Origin: Loripinus fragilis
Taxonomy: Eukaryota > Mollusca > Bivalvia > Lucinida > Lucinidae
NCBI GenBank assembly: GCA_964019695.1
Contig: OZ026531.1
Span: 7,697,701-7,761,700, forward strand
DNA length: 64,000 nt
Direction of reading: 5' to 3'
The notes under the pieces were generated by a model. The model was not told where the DNA came from and searched no databases. It saw only the letters and a list, made by a program, of their open reading frames with translations. Positions 32,141-44,039 of this stretch are shown here, in pieces. The translations under genes and the position numbers were made by a program. Every line of letters begins with the position of its first letter. Position 1 is the stretch's first letter.

Positions 32141-32747
32141 GCAAAAAAAAACTGATTGAATGTCTGTCTGTCTTCCACAAGCCTACTATCCTCTTTTCTT
32201 AAAACTTGAATTTTAATTCTTTTTTGTGGAAGCTTATACTTGTAAATAAATGGGGCTTTGTTTATCATCTAAACAACATCCGGTTAAAAGAGACCCACTG
32301 CGCATGCGCATCTTAACAGGTCTGTAGGTCCATATATCATGTATATTGAAGACATGCTTTGGTCCTTTGATAGGGACATCAGTTTTGCGCAGTTTACAAT
32401 ATAAGAGAAACAAAATACCATCTTTGTACAAAATTCAAATTTTATGCGCATGCGCAGTTATTAAAGAATGAAGAGGACTAAACTTCAAACAATTAACATC
32501 AGTTCTGTCACATTTTATTATTCTACAGCCAACATGACCCCTTCTTTAAAGCCAAACTGTATGAAAGCTCTATGATAACAGCCTAAAATCAGAAAATGCT
32601 TTGCGCATGCGCAGTAGGCATTGCTCAATGTGGATCTATATCCTATTCTGCTTAGACAGACATGGTCTACAACTGTGCCAAATTGCATGTTTGTATCCGG
32701 AATAGCGCAATCAGGCCAAAATTTGGCTCTTAGCCGCCTAGCTGTAA

Positions 32748-33000
32748 TGCCTATAAACTGCAGCCTTCTTTGAGTGAGAGCGTGATTGTTGATGGGCATG
32801 GTTGTCATACAGCCCTACATTTTGGTGTCAAAGCTAAAGAAAATCAAGACAAAGTTCCTACGTTGTACTGGTTACCTAAACTCCATAAAAACATATAAAG
32901 CAAGATTTATTGCTAATTCTAGTTCTTGTACGACAACAGAACTTTCTAAATTGTTAACCTCGTGTCTTACAGCTGTTAAAAAACATGTTATCAAGTATTG
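32748..33000 (+). pseudogene. Penelope-like family 1, RT segment between two insertions
   Basis: Continues the copy broken at 28225 with GCCTATAAACTGCAGCCTTC through WLPKLHK-type sequence (about 32870). A two-base loss at the HKNI..RFIA site shifts the frame. It ends at GTTATCAAGTATTG, where family 2 is inserted. Confidence 0.85.
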
Positions 33001-33664
33001 TCTGCATGCCTAGTTTTAAACCCAATCACGGTTTATAGCTATGGTTTCCTCTTTAATTGCACGACGGTGGGTCAGGCCTCAGACTCTATGACGGCTCTGA
33101 CGTAAAGCTTTAATCGGTGGGTTGGTGTCTGATGCTTATCTGTAGCTGGACCCACCATGGCTCAACTTGAGGTTTTCTTTAGCTCTGGCTATCTGTGTGT
33201 CATGAGCCCTTTTCTTTGTTTCATCATGGTGTGTTTATTTGATTAGAGTGTTTCTCCATGATGATACATTGCATTAGTTAGATGGCCTCCATGCGAGCTG
33301 AACATTTCTTTGTACTTCAACAACAGCAGAATCTAGGGCGAAGATTTGGTACAAGTAAAATGCATTTAAGCCCCTCGGTGGCTTAGGCTGCTGTCCGTTC
33401 TAAGGAGGTGGTTCTGTTGTTGTTGACTTTTTGTTTATGTTACTCCCATTGTGGGAGTCTGTAATTGTTCTATGTTTTGTTGTATGTTACTTTATGTCCA
33501 TTCTAGTATTGCAATCATCTTGATGGGGAAGAGAGAGCTGGTTGCTTTGCTTAATTTGTCTTCCTGGTGTCTCGTGATGGTTGAGCGGCTCTTCCTTGCT
33601 GTGCCACGGGGTTGTCTGCTATCTGTGATTGTGGTATTTCCTGATCATACTCACATACTATTTT
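33001..33664 (+). mobile_element. Retroelement family 2, 3' end inserted in Penelope-like copy
   Basis: Interrupts ...ATCAAGTATTG / TGAAAAGGTATATGAG..., which are adjacent at about 24825-24846. The start (ACCCAATCACGGTTTATAGC, TTCCTCTTTAATTGCACGAC) is a diverged relative of the C-terminal coding end of family 1, showing that the two families are related. The 3' end is TTTCCTGATCATACTCACAT. It is 5'-truncated. Confidence 0.8.
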
Positions 33665-35168
33665 TTGTGAAAAGGTATATGAGAGATCTGGTAAAAACCT
33701 ATTTTGGCGTTATAAAAAAATTCAGGTGAAATTTTAGATAAACTTAAAGCTAGAGATTTTAATGCGACCAGTTTGTCTACTTATGATTTTTCTACTCTTT
33801 ACATTACTTTACCTCATAATTTAACTAAAGATAAACTTATTGATCTTATTGAAAGAACCTTCCAGAGAGAAGGCTCTCCTTACCTTGCATGTAATGACAG
33901 AAATGCATTTTTTACTTCAGAAAAAAAAGATGTGTATTACGAGAGTAAAATGAAGTACGAGTATCAATAAGACTTATGTCATTGATGCGTTTAACACTAC
34001 ATCCAGATATTTGGACGATATTTTAAATATTGACAATGTTTATTTTTACTATATGGTTAGTCAAATATACTCTTCAGAGCTCCAACTGAATAAAGCCAAT
34101 ACCTCTGATACCGAAGCCGCATTTTTTGACTTGCATTTGTCAATTTCAAATGATATTGTTTCTACCAAAATTTATGAAAAACATGACGACTTTGATTTTG
34201 GAATTGTCAATTTCCCATTTTTAGATGGTGATGTTCCTCGTTCTACATCATATTGAGTCTATATCTCTCAACTTATTTGTTTTGCTAGAGCATCTAGCTA
34301 TGTTGCTGACTTCAACACAGGCAATAAATTGTTTACTCAGAAACTTCTTAAACAAGGCTATCGGTATCATAATTTTGGCAAAACATTTTCAAAATTTTAT
34401 AGATGATACTACGATTTGATTTCTAAATTCCAAAGTGGACTAAAATCTCTCTTGCACCAAGGACTTTCGGAACCTTATTTCTCTAGTGACTTGGTATATA
34501 AATTGAAGAAGAATGTATTGCAACGGACTGCATGCTTGGTGGTCAACCCAATCACAGTTGGCACTTTTGCTTTCCTCTTTAATTGCATGCCAGTGGGTTG
34601 GACTTCAGACTCTATGATGGTTCCACTTTAAAGACTTACCTATTGATGAGATGGTAGGGGCCTGATGCTTTGGCTGTTTGTCGGGCCCACTGGGGATTTA
34701 CCTGTTGGATTTCTTTTGCTCTGGTATTCAGTTTTATTTACTGTTGAGTCCTTATCTTTTCTTTATCCCCTTGTTATATCTTGATTTATATGTTCTATGA
34801 GATGATGCATTGATAAGTTATGGGTTTTTCATGCAAACCAAACATCTATGTGTCTTGATCCACATCTGAATTAAGGGTGAAGTTGGCGCCGTTAAACCGG
34901 TTTAAGCCCTCCAGTAAAATATTTTACTGACCGTTCCAAGGCGGTACTTCTTTTGTGGATCCTTTATGTTTTTGTTCTGTCTTCTGTTTGCTATGTCTTT
35001 GAGCGCGTCTGTTTATATGTGCTTTGTGGTCACCTGCTGAGAAAGGACTCACCTCTTGGCTCTCGTTTGTGGTGTCTTACTGTGAGTTTGTCACTTTCCC
35101 TTTGGTATCCTGGGTCAGGTGTGGTACTTGATTGTATCGATTCGTGATCTTTGCACCTTACTTACTTA
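33665..35168 (+). pseudogene. Penelope-like family 1, 3' half of the large nested copy
   Basis: Carries STYDFSTLYITLPHNL (33773 on), then a deletion, then TSRYLDDILNIDNVYF with the catalytic DD pair intact (about 34000), DTEAAFFDLHLSISNDIVST, and the C-terminal NPITVGTFAFLFNCMPVGW (to 34631). The 3' untranslated region follows to the outer end near 35168. The GIPMG box is lost in the deletion at about 33930-33975. A piece in the gap (GTGTATTACGAGAGTAAAAT) is an inverted fragment of the family's own upstream coding sequence. Confidence 0.85.
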
Positions 35169-35826
35169 GATTCTTTTATGCTGCCATAGATTCACTTTGT
35201 ACTAGCTGCTCATGTTGTTATGTTTATGTTGTAATCATAGTGTATTGAATAAACTTGAAATTTGAACTAAACTGTTGAAATATTTTCCAAATAGTTTTAG
35301 TCCTTCCTCAAGTTTATTCATTTCTTACTTTGCTTTATAGACAGTTAATGTTTTCTTTTTTTCTGATAATTCGGTTATGATTCATTTCACCATTACATTT
35401 ATATTAGTCTCGTTCTTTCGTTAAGTCTAAACTTTCAGATACATTAAAAGCCATTCAGGTCAATGTTGTTGTTTTTTCCTTTATCCTATTAGTTTAATTC
35501 GAGGCATACTTCGTCACTTTTTCCAAAAATATATCATTTCAAGTTTATAACATATTTTCTCACACACCAGATCGGGATTTCCGTTGTTAAACCTATGTGA
35601 GAAAATTCATACCCGTACCAGCCCGTGAGAATGATAAAAACGAACAGCTGCACGTCGGTCGCATGCTGGTTGCACTTCGGTCCGTGATGTCATTGTAATG
35701 TTCAAATGACGTCAGCATGTCGCATCTCAGCATTTTCAGGATTTTATGGAAGCCATTTTTTATATTTTTTTCCCATTATAAAATGAGGTATTTTGTGGTG
35801 AGCAAGAAAAATAATCCATTATTCGG
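35169..35826. other. Spacer before the satellite array, nothing recognised
   Basis: No gene or repeat end recognised. Confidence 0.4.
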
Positions 35827-38468
35827 GAACAAACCTTAAGCTCCTGTGGTCAAATAAAGAAGACATATAGAGTATCTATCACAACTAAGATTCAGTGATA
35901 TACATGTGAGGACCAAACCTCAAGCTCCTGTGGATAAATAAAGAAAGAAATGTAGAGCATCTATTCTAACTTAGATTTAATATATTCGTGTGAGGACAAA
36001 ACCTCAAGTTCCTGTGGTCAGATAAAGAAAGAAATGTATAGTAACGATCCCAACTTAGATTTAGTGATATACACGTGAGGACCAAATCTCAAGCTCCTGT
36101 GGTCAAATTAAGAAGGACATGTAGAGTATCTATCCCAACTTAGATTTAGTGGTATACATGTGAGGACCAAACCTTAAGCTCCTGTGGTCAAATTAAGAAG
36201 GACATGTAAAGTATCGGTCCCAACTTAGATTAAGTGATATACATGTGAGGACCAAACCTCAAGCTCCTGTGGTCAGATAAAGAAAGAAATGTAGAGTATC
36301 TATCCCAACTTAGATTTAGTGATATACATGTGAGGACCAAACCTCAAGCTGTTGTGGATAAATAAAGACATATATAGTATCTATCCCAACAATCCCAACT
36401 TAGATTTAGTGGTATACATGTGAGGACCAAACCTCAAGCTCCTGTGGTCAGATAAAGAAAGAAATGTAGAGTATCTATCCCAACTTAGATTTAGTGAAAT
36501 ACATGTGAGGACCATACCTCAAGCTGTTGTGGATAAATAAAGACATGTAGAGTATCTATCCACACAATCCCAACTTAGATTTAGTGGTATACATGTGACG
36601 ACCAAACCTAAAGCTCCTGTGGTCAAATTAAGAAGGACATGTAAAGTATCAGTCCCAACTTAGATTTAGTGATATACATGTGAGGACCAAACCTCAAGCT
36701 CCTGTGGTCAAATTAAGAAGGACATGTAAAGTATCTATTCCAACTTAGATTAAGTGATTTATATGTGAGGACCAAACCTCAAGCTCCTGTGGTCAGATAA
36801 AGACAGAAATGTAGAGTATCTATCCCAACAATCCCAACTTAGATTTAGTTATATACATGTGAGGACCAAACCTCTAGCTCATGTGGTCAGATAAAGAAAG
36901 AAATGTAGAGTATCTATCCCAACTTAGATTTAGTGATATACAAGTGAAAACCAAACCTCAAGCTGTTGTGGATAAATAAAGACATGTAGAGTATCTATCC
37001 CAAAAATCCAAACTTAGATTTAGTGATATACATGTAAGGACCAAACCTCTAGTTGCTGTGGTCAGATAAAGAAAGAAAAGTATATTATCGATCCCAACTT
37101 AGATTTAGTGATATACATGTGAGGACATGTAAAGTATCGGTCCCAACTTAGATTTAGTGATATACATGTGAGGACCAAACCTCAAGCTCCTGTGGTCAAA
37201 TTAAGAAGGACGTGTAAAGTATCGGTCCCAACTTAGATTTAGTGATATACATGTGAGGACCAAACCTCAAGCTCCTGTGGTCAGATAAAGAAAGAAATGT
37301 AGAGTATCTATCCCAACTTAGATTTAGTGATATACATGTGAAGACCAAACCTCAAGCTGTGGTGAATAAATAAAGACATGTAGAGTATCTATCCCAAAAA
37401 TCCAAACTTAGATTTAGTGATATACATGTAAGGACCAAACCTCTAGCTGCTGTGGTCAGATAAAGAAAGAAAAGTATATAATCGATCCCAACTTTGATTT
37501 AGTGATATACATGTGGGGACCATACCTCAAGCTCCTGTGGTCAAATTAAGAAGGACATGTAAAGTATCGGTCCCAACTTAGATTTAGTGATATATATGTG
37601 AGGACCAAACCTCAAGCTCCTGTGGTCAAATTAAGAAGGACATGTAAAGTATCGGTCCCAACTAAGATTTAGTGATAAACATGTGAAGACCAAATCTCAA
37701 GCAGTTGTGGATAAATAAAGAAATGTAGAGTATCTATCCCAACATTCCCAACTTAGATTTAGTGATACACATGTGAGGACCAAACCTCTAGCTCCTGTGG
37801 TCAAATAAAGAAATAAATGTAGAGTATCTATCCCAACTTAGATTTAGTGATATACATGTAATGACCAAACCTCAAGCTCCTGTGGTCAAATAAAGAAAGA
37901 CATGTAGAGAATCTATCCCAACTTAGATTAAGTGATTTATATGTAATGACCAAACCTCAAGCTCCGGTGGTCAAATAAAGAAATAAATGTAGAGTATCTA
38001 TCCCAACTTAGATTAAGTGATTTATATGTAATGACCAAACCTCAAGCTCCGGTGGTCAAATAAAGAAATAAATGTAGAGTATCTATCCCAACTTAGATTA
38101 AGTGATTTATATGTAATGACCAAACCTCAAGCTCCGGTGGTCAAATAAAGAAATAAATGTAGAGTATCTATCCCAACTTAGATTTAGTGATATACATGTA
38201 ATGACCAAACCTCAAGCTCCGTTGGTCAGATAAAGAAAGAAAGGTATAGTATCTATCCCAACTTAGATTAAGTCATTTATATGTTATGACCAAACCTAAA
38301 GCTCTGGTGGTCAAATAAAGAAATAAATGTAGAGTATCTATTCCAACTTAGATTGAGTGATATACATGTAAAGACCAAACCTCAAGCTCCGGTGGTCAGA
38401 TAAAGAAAGAAAGGTATAGTATCTATCCCAACTTAGATTTAGTGATATACATGTGAGGACCAAACCTT
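35827..38468 (+). repeat. 85-bp satellite array, diverged left block
   Basis: Tandem units carry GTAGAGTATCTATCCCAACT, TAGATTTAGTGATATACATG and GAGGACCAAACCTCAAGCTC in order. About 31 units. Units vary by point changes and by a small extra CAATCCCAAC insert in a recurring subset, and one is partly deleted near 37120. Confidence 0.95.
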
Positions 38469-39859
38469 GCCTACCAAACGGTCAGATGCTCAACCAGCGG
38501 TTGACCGCTGGTTGAGCGATAAAAACAATTCGAGTGTCTTCCAGTTGAGATTTCGAGGAGATAAAAAGGTAAACAAATGTCGCATATCATCATTAATATT
38601 TCTTGTCCTAGGAAGAGAATCAAGAGTCATCGGGGAATGTCATGCAACCTCTTACGGGTTCCTACGTTTATGGTGCAAATAGGAGGTCAGAGAATTTTCT
38701 CCTTTTGTCAGATTTACTTTTTGCGCGAGGAAGGTGTGTCAGAAGCAGATAAAAACCTGTAGAAATTCGTGTTGTTTTGGGCTGTGTATTCAATTTTATG
38801 ATGTGCTCGAAGGTGGTATATACAGGCCTGATCAAGACTGAGATTGGCAAATGGAATTCAGATGGTTATTTTCAGCGAGCTTGTGCAATATGCGAAAATC
38901 TTGGTGGAAAGTCCAAGAAAAATGTGGTTGAGCATCAGAGAATAAAAATGATAAGAAAATTTAATAGCATCATTTGTCGTTTTTTTTTCGCACCCCATAG
39001 TCAAGGTAACACATTCAATCTGTTACATGGGCCCATACCGACTTACTAGTTCCCATTTTATGGTTACGCATCAGAGTGTCTGATTCGTAACCATAAACAA
39101 TCTGAAAGAGTGGTATTTTTTGACGAAAACAAACCTCAAAATTGTTTATAACTGTATTTTAATGCATTTCGGTTGCATATGATCATTCATATGATTTTAT
39201 ATTCGTGCAAAAATATTTGATTACATATAGTTTGCTATTCGGCATTTTTTTTCAAGAATTTAAGAATCTGTAGCGCCAAGTTTGGGAATAGTAAGTTGGT
39301 ATGGGCCCATGTAACAGACTGAATGCGTTATCTTGACTATGGGGTGCGACAAAACGACAAATGGTGCTATTAAGGCTTATCATTTTTTTATTATCTGATG
39401 CTCAACCAGATTTTGCCGGGACTTTCCACCAAGATTTTTCGCATATTGCACAAGCTCGATGAAAATAACCATCTTAATTCTAGTTGCCAATCTCAGTCTT
39501 GATCAGGCCTGTATATACCACCTTCGAGCACATCATAAAATTGAATACACAGGCCAAAACAACATGAATTTCTACACGTTTATATCTGCTTCAGGTACAC
39601 CTTCCTCACGCAAAAAGTAAATCTGACAAAAGGAGAAAATTCTCTGACCTCCTATTTACACCTTAAACGTAGGAACCCGTAAGAGGTTGCATGAAATTCC
39701 CCGATTTTTGACTATCTTCCTAGGACAAGAACTATTAATCATAATATACAGAACATGCGACATTTGTTTACATTTTAGCTCCATAATATCTCAGCTGAAA
39801 GACACTCAATTGTTTTTTCTCGCTCAACCATCGGTTGAGCATCTGACCGTTTGGTAGGC
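38469..39859. mobile_element. 1.39-kb foldback element inside the satellite
   Basis: GCCTACCAAACGGTCAGATG at the left is exactly complemented by CATCTGACCGTTTGGTAGGC at the right. The arms pair over roughly 580 bases, for example TATATACAGGCCTGATCAAG (38817) with CTTGATCAGGCCTGTATATA (about 39500). The unpaired centre (about 39050-39300) holds its own hairpin TTATGGTTACG / CGTAACCATAA. Frames in the arms are by-products; no transposase was recognised. Confidence 0.9.
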
Positions 39860-42045
39860 GGATCAGATAAAGAAAGAAATATATAGTATCTATCCCAACT
39901 TAGATTAAATGATATACATGTGAAGACCAAAACTCCAGCTCCTGTGGTCAAATAAAGAAAGACATGTATAGTATCTATCCCAACTTAGATTGAGTGATAT
40001 ACATATGAGGACCAAACCTCAAGCTCCTGTGGTCAAATAAAGAAAGAAATGTGGAGTATCTATCCCAACAATCCCAACTTAGATTTAGTTATATACATGT
40101 GAGGACCAAACCTCAAGCTCCTGTGGTCAAATAAAGAAAGAAATGTGGAGTATCGATCCATACTTAGATTTAGTGATATACACGTGAGGACCAAACCTCG
40201 AACTCCTGTGGTCAGATAAAGAAAGAAATGTGGAGTATCGATCCCAACTTAGATTTAGAGATATACATGTGAGGACCAAACCTCGAACTCCTGTGGTCAG
40301 ATAAAGAAAGAAATGTGGAGTATCGATCCCAACTTAGATTTAGAGATATACATGTGAGGACCAAACCTCGAACTCCTGTGGTCAGATAAAGAAAGAAATG
40401 TGGAGTATCGATCCCAACTTAGATTTAGAGATATACATGTGAGGACCAAACCTCGAACTCCTGTGGTTAGATAAAGAAAGAAATGTGGAGTATCGATCCC
40501 AACTTAGATTTAGAGATATACATGTGAGGACCAAACCTCGAACTCCTGTGGTCAGATAAAGAAAGAAATGTGGAGTATCGATCCCAACTTAGATTTAGAG
40601 ATATACATGTGAGGACCAAACCTCGAACTCCTGTGGTCAGATAAAGAAAGAAATGTGGAGTATCGATCCCAACTTAGATTTAGAGATATACATGTGAGGA
40701 CCAAACCTCGAACTCCTGTGGTCAGATAAAGAAAGAAATGTGGAGTATCGATCCCAACTTAGATTTAGAGATATACATGTGAGGACCAAACCTCGAACTC
40801 CTGTGGTCAGATAAAGAAAGAAATGTGGAGTATCGATCCCAACTTAGATTTAGAGATATACATGTGAGGACCAAACCTCGAACTCCTGTGGTCAGATAAA
40901 GAAAGAAATGTGGAGTATCGATCCCAACTTAGATTTAGAGATATACATGTCAGGACCAAACCTCGAACTCCTGTGGTCAGATAAAGAAAGAAATGTGGAG
41001 TATCTATCCCAACTTAGATTTAGTGATATACATGTCAGGACCAAACCTCGAACTCCTGTGGTCAGATAAAGAAAGAAATGTGGAGTATCGATCCCAACTT
41101 AGATTTAGAGATATACATGTGAAGACCAAACCTCGAACTCCTGTGGTCAGATAAAGAAAGAAATGTGGAGTATCGATCCCAACTTAGATTTAGAGATATA
41201 CATGTGAAGACCAAACCTCGAACTCCTGTGGTCAGATAAAGAAAGAAATGTGGAGTATCGATCCCAACTTAGATTTAGAGATATACATGTGAGGACCAAA
41301 CCTCGAACTCCTGTGGTCAGATAAAGAAAGAAATGTGGAGTATCGATCCCAACTTAGATTTAGAGATATACATGTGAGGACCAAACCTCGAACTCCTGTG
41401 GTCAGATAAAGAAAGAAATGTGGAGTATCTATCCCAACTTAGATTTAGTGATATACATGTCAGGACCAAACCTCGAACTCCTGTGGTCAGATAAAGAAAG
41501 AAATGTGGAGTATCTATCCCAACTTAGATTTAGTGATATACATGTCAGGACCAAACCTCAAGCTCCTGTGGATAAATAAAGAAAGAAATGTATAGTATCT
41601 ATCCCAACTTAGATTTAGTGATATACATGTAAGAAACAAACCTCAAGCTCCTGCTGTCAAATAAAGAAAGAATTGTCGAGTATCTGTACCAACATTGATT
41701 TAGTGATATACATGTGAGGACCAAACCTCAAGCTCCTATGTTCAAATTAAGAAGGAACTGTGTAGTATAGTTCCCAACTTCGGTTTAGTGATGTATATGT
41801 GAGGACCAAACCTCTAGCTCCTGTGGTCAGATAAAGAAAGAAAAGTATATTATCGATCCAAACTTAGATTTAGTGATATACATGCATGACATGTGTGGAC
41901 CAAATTTCAAGCTCCTATGTTCAAATTAAGAAGGAAATGTGTAGTATCGTTTCCAACTTAGGTTTAGTGATAAACATGTAAGGACCGATTCTCAAGCTCT
42001 TGTGGTCAAATAAAGAAAGAAATGTAGAGTATCTATCCCAAATGA
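39860..42045 (+). repeat. 85-bp satellite array, homogenised right block
   Basis: About 25 units. Between about 40230 and 41480 the units are nearly identical and exactly 85 bp apart (GTGGAGTATC at 40230, 40315, 40400). A variant TTTAGAGATATAC replaces TTTAGTGATATAC in most. Units beyond 41560 drift again until the array ends. Confidence 0.95.
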
Positions 42046-43261
42046 GATTTTTTCACAAGCATCGGTAGCGAGGGAGATTGATAACACTACTGTTTGCACT
42101 TGTTGCTCCTTAAAATTCCCATAAAGTCAATCCTTTTTTTTCAATGTCAGCTGCGACTTTTGTCCTCTGCTGATAACCTTTCCAATCAGTTTTGACCCAG
42201 GTCAGCACCGACAAAATATCGGTACTGTTCTAGGTCCAAACCGATTGACACTCAAATAGTGTTTCTGAAAGATGTTTGACAGAGTTAAGTTTGGTGAAAA
42301 AAGTAAGCAGACGACAACAAATGAATAAAAATTACCAAGCAATCAAACCTAAAATCAAGGAAGACCTCTCAGAGTGGATCATCTGCTGAAGTAGTTAATG
42401 CCTTTACCTGAGGGTTAACCATTTCTCTCATGAGTATTCATGCTAGGCTCCACTCACTATGAATAATTATATAAATAAACTTTTGTGCTGGTACGTAGAA
42501 TTAAAAAAATACTTGTTGGGACCACTTCTGTCGGACCAGATTAATCACATTTCCATTAGCAGACAAAGTAGACTCTGATTAGGCAGCTTGCAAAAGCTGT
42601 CAGGTCTGGGTCTGCTCTGTTTGGAAAAGCGCTAAAAGGGGTCTCAATGAGTTAATGGGCTAAGCAATATTTAAGTTGAATGGAAATATATTTTTCTAGT
42701 TGTAGACACTAACGGGGAACACTCGCTTTATAGGCTTAACCCAGTGGTCACCCGATTCAAACCTATATGTTTACCATTTATGAAAATGGTCAGTGACGTA
42801 TCAAACATATTTACATTGCTCATGAACCGTAAAATTTGAAAATGTTCAGAGTGACGTAGTTATCATGTTTAAATTGTTAATAAACCATAACGTACTATTC
42901 AAGCTCAAGACACGGTTTACGAAAACACTCTGTTTACGGTGAATATTATTCCCGCCCATTTGTTGTTCTAAGCTGTTTTATAGTCCAGCTTGGGATATTG
43001 TCGTGTTTTTGTCGTCCGCTTATTTTTTTCGCAAAAAAAAAATATTTTTTTTTCAAATAGAATTTTCAGAAGTGCCATCAGAGTGCTGGCTGAGCAGATT
43101 AGAACACTGACATTTGGTCGGACCTTGTCCGGGTCAACAGCATTTGACACTGAATTGATATTCGGCTTCCAATTGCATACACTGTAAAATGGAAGAAACT
43201 TTTCATCAATTTAACTGCAGCTGAATTGCCGCTTAGTTCTATGTAATACCCCCTTCTTAAC
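42046..43261. other. Intergenic DNA, no gene supported
   Basis: A weak relative of the hairpin GATTAGGCAGCTTGCAAAAG...TCTGGGTCTGCTCTGTTTG is at about 42575-42630. Nothing else recognised. Confidence 0.35.
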
Positions 43262-43725
43262 AAGCCACGTTCTTACTACGTCCTTGAAATGTTGGACGCA
43301 GTAAGAACTTGTAGGACGTAGTACTTTAGGAGCGTAGTAGAAACCAATAAGCGCGTAGTAAGGTCTTCATGAACGTGAATGACGTGATCGAACATTGAAC
43401 ATGTTCAAAAAAACGTAGTGAGGACGTGGTAATAACGGCATGGAAGTAATGACAACGTAAGCATGTCGTAGTAGGAACTTCATTGACGTATTGCGAGCGT
43501 AGCAGGGACGAGAAAGGTTGCTCTATGCTCTCATTGCGTTGCAACTGCGTCCTTGCTACGTTCAGTGAGTTCTCTGTGCGACCCTACCACGCTTATACTA
43601 CGGCCATGGTACGTCCATACCACGTTGGAGATCACACTACGCTCTTAACAGGTTCTGTCGGTGCTTACCACGTCCATGCCCGTTCGTAGTAGGTTCTCAC
43701 TGCGTCTTTGTCACGTCCAGAGATT
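43262..43725. repeat. CGTAG-word-rich foldback module
   Basis: The left half repeats CGTAGTA-type words (TCGTAGTAGGAACTTCATTG, CGTAGTAAGGTCTTCATG). The right half carries the complementary kind (CTACG, TACCACG, ACTACG, ACGTCC). The outer ends GTTCTTACTACGTCC and GTAGGTTCTCACTGCGTC are loosely inverted. Similar modules are at 53979-54450 and 54770-54905. Locally richer in GC than its surroundings. Confidence 0.65.
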
Positions 43726-44039
43726 TAAGCATACTAGATTCAATTTCTCAGATACTCACTTCTGTAGTCAACATGAACTCTGTACAAATTTGAAAATTCT
43801 GAATTACTACTGACACTTTGTCTCCTTCAAGGGCACCGGCTCTGTTTGATGAGCAGTTCGCTCTTGGTGGTGTGAAGAAGACGACGCATACGGATTTGAA
43901 GAGGACGCAAATCTTACTGAGCGCGTCCTTGGCTGTCAGAAGAAAGAAGTGCATGCCATTTGGGTACACGACAAATCGTCGAAAACCATAAATCTTCGTC
44001 GAAAACCCGTACTTAAATGAGGGTCTGGATGGGGGGGGG

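Larger units (their letters stand above)
28226..32744 (-). mobile_element. 4.5-kb TIR element with TAA duplication, carries nuclease-gene remains
   Basis: It splits the Penelope-like sequence GACAC-TAA-TGCCTAT: TAA stands at 28223-28225 and again at 32745-32747. The ends are TAGCTAGGAGGCTAAGAGCC and GGCTCTTAGCCGCCTAGCTG, imperfect inverted repeats that extend weakly to about 70 bp (CTATTCCAGATACAAGCATG against its right-end partner). A 3-bp TAA duplication fits PIF/Harbinger-like elements, but I found no Harbinger transposase. Internally it has a degenerate minus-strand gene (30355-31142), two Penelope-like 3' pieces, a SINE fragment and a tRNA-like piece. GCGCATGCGCA words recur near both ends. 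Identity of the mobilising enzyme is unknown. Confidence 0.8.

Noticed and set aside
28226..32744. Calling the 4.5-kb element a PIF/Harbinger transposon outright
   Set aside because: Only the TAA duplication supports it; no Harbinger transposase or Myb-like partner ORF was recognised.
38467..39049. Two open frames (71 and 90 codons) in the satellite interruption
   Set aside because: They lie in the arm of a perfect foldback, have no motif and no counterpart conserved as protein.
35827..42045. Regular direct repeats that could suggest a CRISPR array
   Set aside because: Units are contiguous 85-bp satellite monomers without variable spacers, in animal DNA; no cas-like genes.
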